A stretch of DNA of 64,000 nucleotides. Source: Casuarina equisetifolia. Taxonomy: Eukaryota > Streptophyta > Magnoliopsida > Fagales > Casuarinaceae. Positions 56,412-64,000 of the stretch are shown piece after piece (position 1 is the stretch's first letter; the number at the start of each line of letters is the position of its first letter). The position numbers and the translations under genes were made by a program. The stretch spans positions 10,851,583 to 10,915,582 of the forward strand of contig CM052359.1 in assembly GCA_028551475.1 (NCBI GenBank). The letters are read 5' to 3'. The notes beneath the pieces were generated by a model. The model was not told the DNA's origin. It did not search any database and saw only the letters and a list, made by a program, of their open reading frames with translations.

Positions 56412-57250
56412 TGCTAGGGTTCACGAGGAGCTTTTGGGATGCAGATTGTACTGGTGAACAAAGAAGCAGAGGAGGAGGCGGAAATTCTGCACGGTGTTTC
56501 TTGCAACTGATTTGGGGACTATTTCGTCATTTAGCATTACTACCGTTTCTTTTTCTTCTATTATTTTTACCGGGGAATTCTTTGCGAAACTAGCAAACAT
56601 AAATTAACCACTATTTTTAACTTCTGAAGGGGCATACATAACCCTTACTTCCCGTCCAAAGTAAAACGCAAATGCCAAATGTACCAGTGACACGGATTGT
56701 TGCATTGTTGGATATCATTTCGGCCTGGAATTGGTTCAGACAACAAATGTGATGGAACAGATTCAAGCAGCAACACAGGAACCTTAATCAGGCACTGTCC
56801 ATCAATGTGTCAACTATGAGGCTCTGCGACAATGCGACTTGAGGACAATTCTCGTTCCTCAGCATTAAAGGCAGTCACCCCAGATGCAGAGGAAGTCCCT
56901 ACATTAAGAACTTCTCCCTCTCACAAGACTTACTCTCAGGCTCTATCTCCGTAAAAGGTACTAATAATCCATAAAACAGAGACACGCAATGAAGCGATGA
57001 GTACACAGTATAGAGAACCACAAACGATTAACTTTTTACCCACCAAGTATAGAAATACAAATCAAATGGAAACCCGCAAGTTGAAGCCTTTTAACGCGTA
57101 TCAATTTCAAAGACAAATATGGCCCCTGTGCCAGACCAAAAACCCTGACCCTTGGCAAGAGGGGATACAAAACAAGTTCCATAATTCCACTGAAACAGGG
57201 GAAGTGAGATTGCCTAAAAAGCTACAAAACAGGATCCTAAAATAGCGAAG
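56412..57250. other. Intergenic region: STR6 promoter and importin alpha 3' UTR
   Basis: The genes are co-directional and about 840 bp apart. The left part should carry the STR6 5' UTR and promoter; no convincing TATA box is visible. The right part should be the importin alpha 3' UTR. An open stretch at 56249-56593 (plus) is antisense to STR6 exon 1. Confidence 0.5.
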
Positions 57251-60200
57251 TTAGCCAAATTTGAAGCCACCAGGGGGAAGGTTGGGCTGGTTTGTTCCAA
57301 AACTAAAACCTTGCTGATTTCCATTCCCATTCTCCTGGAGGGTCTGAGATTCTTCTTCTTCTTCCTCGGCCCAGTATCTCTCCAAGATCTTCACAGCCTT
57401 CTCATAAATTTCATTGTTGTCATGGGTCTGTAGATTCTCAATCTTATCCAACCCATCACATTCATCAATCATTTGTGCATACACATTTACCCCTTCATTC
57501 ATTCCCATTTCTTTATCGGCTTCACCCACCTTCAGTATGTTCTCAAGCCCTTCTAGGCACACTGTCACGATCCTTGGGTCTGGACAGATAAGAAGGTCAC
57601 AGAGTGGCTTAATGCAACCTTGACTCACCAGGAACCTACAATAACATTCATCGGTGAGTGTTAAATGACACAAGCTTTGTCTAACACATAAAACTATTTG
57701 AACATAAATGAACTCTTGTCACATTGATAAACGGAGTGAAATGGACCAGCTTTGTAATCCTAGTCACTTATAAGAAGAAGGTTCAAAATATCAACTGTCA
57801 CAAATTCAAGAATGGATATCCAAATATTACCCTGAATAAGCATGAAGTATTTGGACATTGTTTTTAGAAAAGCCAAGTCTCAAGATATGGCATTTCTTGT
57901 TTTATTGCAACTGTCACAAATTCAAGAATGGATGTCCAAATATTACTTTGAATAAGCACCAAGCATTTGGACATTGTTTTTAGAGAAGCCAAGTCTCAGG
58001 ATATGGCATTTGCTTGTTTTAGATTAGCAATAAGGAGATGGAAGCACAAAAAGGTTTATAGGAGAAAACATATATGACCACAAATAAAGAAATTAGCGAC
58101 ATATGTATCTAGGTATCCAAGTGAATTATCACAGGCATATATGTAAGCTACAAAGTGGAGGTAAAGAAGAAAAGCCAGTGTGCGTGTGGAGCATACTGGA
58201 TCTGTTCATGAGATCCTCCAGAGGTGGCATTTGAAATAGCCCATGCAGCCTCCTTCTTGATGTCAAACTCAGCGTGTTGGAGAAGATGTATAAGAGGGAG
58301 AATGATATTGGCCTCAATAACAGCCTGTTAAACAGAAACAGGTAAAATTCTCAAAGCCATGATTATATTTGAGCAATTCATTTTTCTAGAAAGAACAAGG
58401 CTTCATTTGATATATCCAGATTCAACGTCACAACAAAGTCAGCACATTAGACTAGAATATCTATACTCCAGTAACTATTCTGACAACCTTGTAAACAACA
58501 GAATGACATTTCTGATAAAGCTTCTTGGCTATTAAATGAGAATCACCTGCAAACCCACAACTGTCAGCATTTATAGCAGATCTGAAGCATGGTTTTGTTG
58601 GGAAATTAAGTTCCTGACAACAAATGGCTCAAAGGGAACAAATTTCAGCAAACAAATGGGTTCATATGCAACTCAGTCTAGCCATACAATAACTGAGTTT
58701 ACACGGAAAAATTTATGTTGTGTGGTTCTCTTCCCATGGAAGCATGAAAGAGCATCCCACAAGCAACTCATCAACGAAAGCAATCTTCCATCTTATTGAT
58801 GGAAACCACAACGCAACTCAAAAACAAAGAAGCAAGAGGGAAGAATAAGCAACCAGGAATAAAGAATTAAAGATTCACAACACATAAGCGACAAAGCAAT
58901 TGATTACATAACTTCCACAAAAGAAATTTATCCACCAAGATGAAATCTCATCTGTCCAAGGCATGCAACAAGGGGCAGCCATCTCTCCACAAAACACCCC
59001 AACCCAGATTAAAAGAAAAAAGAAAAAAAAAAAAAGGTGTAGAATATTGATCTATTTACTTTCTAGTAACGGTAACAGAGAGTATATCTTAATTATCACC
59101 TACTCTCAACCTGTTTACTATCTAGCAATGGCGAGAGAGTACATTTTAATTAAGAACACTACACAGTCGTCAATTTTTTACTCTGATGATAATAGGCAAC
59201 ACTGCCATGTGACGAAAAGATGATTTGTATGGAATTAGTAGGTCCAATATACATAGTTGGAAAAGTTGGAGAACCTTAGGAGAATTCTGTACCTGTATTT
59301 GAACTTTATTCCCAGCTGTGATATTTGAGATTGTCCAACAAGCTTCTTTCTTGATGCTTTTTTTGTGATTTTGCGTGAGAAGTTGGTAGAGACAGGGAAG
59401 AACTTGGTTGTCAATTACGAACTGAAAAATAAATACTGGGTCATCGGAAATTATATACAGGGAAGAAAAGGAAGCAATTCTATTCAAAAGCACATGTGAG
59501 AGAAACAGATGTTAAAACAATACATATGGACAGCTATACCAATTAACAGTATTCTAACACATGATTATAGAAAAGTAGATAGATATTCACTTCCTTATCC
59601 TATTTCAAAGATACAAACAAGAACTATTGTATAACAAAAAATGTCTCCAATGTAAACACTTCACGGCACCTAATTGATTTACCTAAAATAAGTATCTATC
59701 TAGAGATAAATCAAAAGAAACTTAATTAAATACATATAAATCGAGCACACAGCAAAAGTCAGAAAAGCTCCCAACAGTTTGAGATGAACAATAATGACCT
59801 TGACAAATGAGCAACTTGTAAGAATTTGAAATGGGTGTGCAAATTAACATCAATACCTGAGTCTGTGTATCATCACCCGTAACAATGTTCCCCACAGTCC
59901 GAAGAGCAGGTATAAGAACTGTGGGTGAAGGATGACTTTTTAAAAAAATAAAACAAAGTCAGTAGCATACCACACAACAATAAAAGAGAGTAACAGAATA
60001 CAAAATACACAAAAAACTTAAATGGAGGTATATGTTCCTGAAGACACATAAATGAGAAGATGCTAAACAACCCAGCTAGAGTAGATGGAGGCCGGTGGCA
60101 TATACTTAGAAGATTTATAAACAGCACAGGAACTTACAGCAAAAGCTCCACAAGACGTGTGCAGACACCCGCTTCAATGACAGCCTGAATTTTATCATTC

Positions 60201-62434
60201 GGGCCATCTGAAAGATAAGATAGGGCCCAGCACGCATCAGTCAGAACTTCTTCATCATTTAGGTAAATAAGTTTCCGGAGAACTGGTAGGGCAGGCTTCA
60301 CCTGACATAAGCCAAGGACCGGTTTTACCATCACAATTGTAAGTTTGTCCTAGGGAAGATTAAGGTGCTCGTAGCAAGTCTAATATACAGCATCCACGTG
60401 AGAAAGCAAATAAAGAGGCTCCAAGGATGACTTCTCACTTGCTCAAATGGTGTTGGAGGCTTGCCACGACAAAAGTTAGAGAGTGTCCACGTAGCATTTC
60501 TCAGCATGGACAGTTTCGAGTGTTCATTTAACTGAGATAATAATGGCACAAGAGCACCATGACCAAGAACAAGATCCCTACAACTCGGGGAATCACCAGC
60601 AACATTACCTAAAGCCCATACTGCCTGCTCAAGAAACAAGAGGTGAGAATTGAAAACATATTACGAACCACATCAAATAAGAAAACATATTTGATGACAT
60701 GGTTGAGCTGGAATTTCTTTGAAATTTAAAATGACTATAAAAGTATAAAAGTCCAAAGCTGAGGATGAAAAAAGAATTCAAAGATTAGGGAAGCGACATA
60801 ATTTTGGTTGGGAAAAAAGCAGAAAAATAGAGAGCCAAAAGGCATAACTGAAGTTCCAAGTATACAACTTCCAGAAACAACAAAAGGATGAAAGTAACCT
60901 GCTCCCTGACATCATCACTGGCAGAGCTAAGAAGTTGCACAAACATGGGGACAGCACCATGCTCAATAACCACTCGCGTATGCTCTGAAGTTCCAGATGC
61001 AACATTTGTCAAAGCCCATGCAGCTTCAAACTGCAACCAAAAGCAAAGTCAGATCTACCATTACATTGACATCACTTTACCAAAATTATGTCTCAAATAC
61101 AGAAACTGAAGGCTTAAAATGGTCCCTACTTGCAAATGGGGCAGATCATGCCTTCCCAGAAACTCCACAAACCGAGGAACCACACCAGCCTTGATCACCT
61201 CATCAATCGGAGGGCTGCGTTCTACATGAAGATATACACATTCATACTAACAATTAACGGTATCCAGGAAGATTACTTTAAAAGGATGTGGAGAACTTCA
61301 TCCATACCTATTGATAGTAGCTTTCTAAACTGAGTAGTGGCTTCCATCTGTGAAGCAGGATCATCGGACGATACTCCTTGTACCATCACAGGAATACTTT
61401 CTAGCTGTTAAAGAATAGTACAACAACACCAAACAGATCATGATCAAACATCAAATGCCATAGTTATCAAAACAACTACCACTGAATGGAAAATTGAAGG
61501 GTCAGTTTCTATGAAGATCTGTAGAATGGGAATCAAACTTCCCATCCAGAAAGATGATTCCGATAGTGAACATAAGCGGAAGGTTCATAGGGTTGAATTA
61601 TCATGAAACAGATTTAGGCTTGCTCTGTTAGGGACTCCAAAACACTAATTCCGGAAATTCAAAACTTATTGTCCTCCTCTATCTTACATTTTTTCAACAC
61701 CAAACACAACTCCGATAATTCCAACAGACAAGTTGCGTTAGAAGAACCAAAAAAAAATCCGTTGTTTTTCACAGTTAACTTAAAATTTAAGAATTCTCTT
61801 TTCTACTAAGAGCGAGAAACCAAAGAATCCAAATCCCGATCTTCCATTTCTTAGCAACCAACAAGAGAAAGCAGGAAAACCCATAAAAAAAAAAGCCATC
61901 AATCATAATGATAACAATTTAGTGAACCAACTTGAAGTTCTTTCCTTGTCCCGGACCACCAAATCCTAAGATTCGAAATGCAAATTGCTCTTCCTTTCCG
62001 ACATTTCCAATCGACTAAACATACCACAAGCCAAATCCCCATAATTGAGAGAAAAAATCAACCAAATACCCAAATTACAACTTCCATGAAAACAAAAATT
62101 TCAGATCAAAAAAGCAATGGGAATAAGCCATCAATCACAATCCCAACAAACTCGACCGACTCAGTTCTAAATCATAAAAACAAACAAAATATAACAATAC
62201 CCGCTTTTCCAGAGCGGCAGCGTTTTGAGAGGCATCGGCGAGTTGCTGAATAGGCTGGGAGTTAAGGCCGAGGAGGCCTTCTCTCCGCTTCTTCAAGAGG
62301 TTGTCCTCGCGCTTGCTCTTCCTGATCTCAACCAGATTGTCCTCCCTCCTCCTCCGGGCCTCTTCCGCATCGACGCCAGTCTTGTAAGACTTCTTTCGCA
62401 CCTCGGTGCGCGAGCTGCTTGGCCGGAGAGACAT
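57251..62434 (-). CDS. Importin alpha (karyopherin alpha), IMPA-4-like
   Basis: The ten exons are 62201-62434, 61308-61404, 61130-61221, 60899-61030, 60439-60624, 60138-60301, 59857-59935, 59293-59421, 58197-58324 and 57251-57635. All junctions are GT-AG with closing phases, giving 541 residues. Residues 1-78 are the importin-beta-binding domain, rich in Arg/Lys ([20 protein letters not shown]). Ten armadillo-type repeats follow. The NLS-binding W...N pairs are visible in [44 protein letters not shown] and [11 protein letters not shown]. The tail is acidic ([11 protein letters not shown]) and ends in GGFKFG, as in plant importins. The protein carries NLS cargo through the nuclear pore with importin beta. 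The neighbours suggest the orthologue of Arabidopsis At1g09270 (IMPA-4). Confidence 0.96.
57793..58020. repeat. Tandem direct repeat (two 112-bp units) in importin alpha last intron
   Basis: Unit 1 (57793-57904) and unit 2 (57909-58020) are over 85 percent alike by eye and have a 116-bp period. Each unit holds an inverted pair, (A/G)TCCAAATATT and (G/C)(C/T)ATTTGGACAT-like, that could fold as a short hairpin. Confidence 0.85.
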
Positions 62435-62526
62435 TGTGCTCACGCTTTCCGGGGTTCCGCAAAAATTCAGTGCTTCGCAACTGTTCGAAGAAACGTCGCC
62501 GAGAGAAAGAAGGGAAGAAGAAGGAG

Positions 62527-62535
62527 AATATATAG
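62527..62535 (-). promoter_or_regulatory. TATA box of importin alpha (predicted)
   Basis: The minus strand reads CTATATATT about 95 bp upstream of the ATG at 62434, with a pyrimidine-rich stretch before the ATG, matching a short 5' UTR. Confidence 0.55.
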
Positions 62536-62545
62536 ATAAATTAAA

Positions 62546-62570
62546 GTCGGGTCGGGTCGGGTCGGGTCGG
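62546..62570 (-). promoter_or_regulatory. Five tandem CCGAC units upstream of the TATA box
   Basis: The plus strand carries GTCGG five times in a row, so the minus strand reads CCGAC five times. It starts 10 bp upstream of the predicted TATA box. CCGAC is the core of the C-repeat/low-temperature element bound by CBF/DREB factors, though the preferred preceding purine is replaced by C between units. Confidence 0.55.
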
Positions 62571-64000
62571 ATGCCGTTCGTGGTCGAAGGACCTCGCGCC
62601 TTGGGGGAGTTAACTTGGTGGCTCAGGTTTCCTTGTACGTGTGGGCACAACGCCGCATGTGGGGGAGGTTTCAAACTGACTACCCTCGCGTTAAATCCTA
62701 CGGTGTTTCGCGTGCATGGAAATCGGACCTCAATCCTGAACAACGGGATCCTTGCTTGGTTCATGCATCCCCAATATCCATTTTGTGCATGGCACCGCGT
62801 ATGGTCTCGCTTCTTGATTTCAATTTCCAAGACTTAATAAAATATTCTCATCTTATTAATAGAGTTTCACGTTATAAAAAAAAAAAAATTGAAATGAAAA
62901 GAGATATGGACACCTTTTACATTATATCAAAATCCATCTAATCTTATCTTGAAAATAGCCCAATTATTGGCTAATAAAAAAAGACTAAACTTGAACCGGG
63001 AAAGAAAAAAAAAACTTTTAAAGAAAAGATACTGGTCCATTTCTTAGAGAGCCCAACGCGAAAACCTTAAGCCACGCATCCTAGTTAGTAACGCCTCCGT
63101 TGAGATCGGCTTCACTCGCAATGCGTTCTTGAAAACTTCTTTCGCGTCTTTGCCAAACTTCACACTGCATATGCAGAGTCTGACGTCCTGGAATCGTAAT
63201 TGCGTATAAGCTAATTCCCTCCGTGCGCGTAGGGCCGTGGAAGGAGGTTGACCGAGCAGCTGCCCTCTTATGTTAATTCGTAGGATCGCACAATGTGACC
63301 AAACAGTACGTCACGACGAAGGGGACGGTTGATCACTCTCACTTCCGTACCGTGAGAAATTCTCATTCATAACAAGGCATTCAAGGTCGATCACGGTCTA
63401 CGGCATAAGTTGCATCGAAGTTGACTATATGTTCTTGTTAAGGTAGATTTTGAGTCATACAGTGCAGATAAGGTTGGTCCGGTCTTCACAAGATAAATTT
63501 TCATAACGAACAAAATTATTATTGGTAACTTTTGCCATAGTTTACTGTTTTTATTTATTTAGTTATTTATGCGCAAGGTACGGCTATCAATCAATTGCGT
63601 CTGTGATAGATTGCACGTGATCGAAATAGTGAATTCCGTTGTGTGATTTCTGCGAAAACAGAATTCTTATGGCATTGGGCTTGAGACGGATGTCCATCTG
63701 CAATGGAGTTAATATATTAAGGAAACATTTAATCGTACTCTTAACTTACCTGTACTTACTTGTGAAGTTATACAAATAAAACAACACTTTTGTTGTTCAA
63801 ACATTTTCTAGAGAATTATGTCATGATTTCAGGAATTGATAATAATTGTGTGTAAAATGAGAGTCCCATAAAGAGATAAAATTCTCAAAGGTTTAAAAAT
63901 TATTTTTTTATTTAAATTTCATTTCAAAAATCTTATTTTATGGTGTAAAACTCTCAACTCAATTCAATTTTTTGTCTCACTTTTTTTTTACAGAACCAAT
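62571..64000. other. Upstream region of importin alpha, no gene recognised
   Basis: It holds the distal promoter and intergenic sequence to the window end. Overlapping open stretches on both strands (62135-62941) are shadows of the GC-rich first exon and leader. I saw nothing with family similarity, and no repeat with a second copy in the window. Confidence 0.5.

Noticed and set aside
62225..62941. Three long overlapping plus-strand open stretches and a 231-codon minus-strand one
   Set aside because: They overlap the importin alpha first exon and its GC-rich leader; only the minus frame from 62434 has family similarity.

Overview
This is nuclear DNA from a flowering plant, most likely a eudicot. 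The evidence is many short exons with GT-AG introns, plant-specific gene families (alkaline/neutral invertase, DUF538, plant Agenet proteins) and thick nests of Ty1/copia and Ty3/gypsy LTR retrotransposons. I cannot name the species.

Layout. From 1 to about 6950 lie decayed retrotransposons: a minus-strand copia element whose integrase is split by a solo LTR (772-1946), then a plus-strand copia RT fragment followed by a gypsy LTR and gag-pol remnant. Positions 7743-11765 (minus) hold a six-exon alkaline/neutral invertase. From 13034 to about 33405 is a block of retrotransposons, nearly all on the minus strand. It holds a complete but dead copia element (13034-20413, target duplication CTACC) and a second copia region split by a gypsy element (22080-27237). 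That region also carries a third copia 5' half (about 29552-32620) and an unclassified insertion. From 34102 onward the window is gene-dense: an Agenet protein (plus), then on the minus strand a DUF538 protein, an ICP55-type aminopeptidase P (14 exons), a TrhO/rhodanese-serine hydrolase fusion (9 exons) and importin alpha (10 exons).

I rebuilt the exons of all six genes by hand. Codon phase closes at every splice junction, so these models are the strongest part of the annotation. The last five genes occur, as I recall, in the same order in Arabidopsis (At1g09270, 09280, 09300, 09310, 09320), which points to an ancient conserved block; the invertase lies outside it, across the transposon block. 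The genes do not form one pathway. They cover sucrose hydrolysis in organelles, mitochondrial protein maturation, probable tRNA modification, nuclear import and chromatin or histone reading.

I found no CRISPR array, tRNA, rRNA or bacterial feature. The most interesting gene is the TrhO-serine hydrolase fusion. The most instructive non-genic structure is the nested copia/gypsy block, where the copia reading frame resumes across the gypsy insertion.
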